Below, piece by piece: positions 20,929-21,084 of a stretch of 21,084 nucleotides of DNA. The notes under the pieces are model-generated. The model saw nothing but the letters and a program-made list of their open reading frames with translations, was not told the origin of the DNA and made no database searches. The stretch is from a virus. Where the stretch lies: positions 1 to 21,084 of IMG/VR virus record IMGVR_UViG_3300005289_000311. The stretch is one strand, 5' to 3'. A program made the position numbers and the translations under genes. Every line of letters begins with the position of its first letter. Within the stretch, counting starts at the first letter, position 1.

Positions 20929-20974
20929 CTGCGTGTGGCGCTCCACCCCGGAGCTCCAAGAGAGGAGGCAGGCG

Positions 20975-21084
20975 ATGACCGCCTACTTCGACAGAGGGTT
21001 CAGCGTCAGGGAGACCCCCTGGCACAAGCTCGGAGAGGTAGTCCAGGACTACCCCGGCCGCGAGCAGGCCATGAGGCTCGCCGG
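20975..21084 (+). CDS. DUF932-family phage/plasmid protein, 5' part only
   Basis: The first 36 codons of a plus-strand gene are present; the rest lies beyond the right edge. It reads MTAYFDRGFSVRETPWHKLG, then EVVQDYPGREQAMRLAG. The pattern (RGF-x-VRE-x-PWHxLG...YPGREEAMRLAG) is the typical beginning of DUF932 (phage/plasmid-like) proteins, common in actinobacterial phages and of poorly known function. The ATG has AGAGGAGG eight bases upstream and follows a good promoter. It is the only gene here on the plus strand. Confidence 0.8.
   Translation, partial: MTAYFDRGFSVRETPWHKLGEVVQDYPGREQAMRLA

Noticed and set aside
1-21084. CRISPR array, tRNA genes or insertion sequence
   Set aside because: No regular spaced direct repeats other than the coding repeats, no cloverleaf with CCA-type end, and no transposase or terminal inverted repeats were seen on reading both strands by eye.

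Overview
The window is a high-GC stretch of a tailed double-stranded DNA bacteriophage or prophage. The dense gene packing, 4-base ATGA/GTGA stop-start overlaps, frequent GTG and TTG starts, and strong GGAGG ribosome sites fit a phage of a high-GC, probably actinobacterial, host. The host is inferred from composition and gene families only. Apart from one gene cut by the right edge, every gene lies on the minus strand, so transcription runs from right to left.

Right edge (about 20740-21084): a 235-base divergent control region. It holds a plus-strand promoter feeding a truncated DUF932-family gene, a minus-strand extended -10 promoter, and a perfect TGTGA-N6-TCACA palindrome that matches the CRP/GlxR consensus.

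Minus-strand accessory block (20739-16764): a coupled series of small genes. It includes proteins of unknown function, a 26-residue membrane peptide, an orphan HicA-like protein, a second promoter at about 19043-19071, a MerR/excisionase-type HTH protein, a CxC...HxxH protein, a secreted proline-rich protein and a 40-residue microprotein.

Packaging block (16764-13073): a coiled-coil protein, a zinc-ribbon protein, a probable small terminase whose 5' end overlaps the zinc-ribbon gene by 125 bases, a short helical protein, and the large terminase (TerL).

Head block (13076-5172): a Cys/His-rich protein, a Pro-rich protein with repeats, a protein with a C-terminal Rho-N/SAP-like helix pair, a 56-residue PYGIPKKxGGDS protein that seems to lack an ordinary start codon, a P22-like portal, a small helical protein, a scaffold-like protein and an SU10/DUF5309-type major capsid protein. 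A strong hairpin follows the capsid gene, then come small virion-associated proteins.

Left end (5185-1): putative virion and surface-binding proteins. These include one clear and one possible LamG/concanavalin-fold protein, and a remarkable protein made of ten 22-residue DALHxHxAD repeats. No tape measure, tail tube, lysin, integrase or replication gene is visible, so the tail and lysis modules are presumably outside the window. The P22-like portal hints at a podovirus-type particle but does not prove it. No tRNA, rRNA, CRISPR array or insertion sequence was seen.
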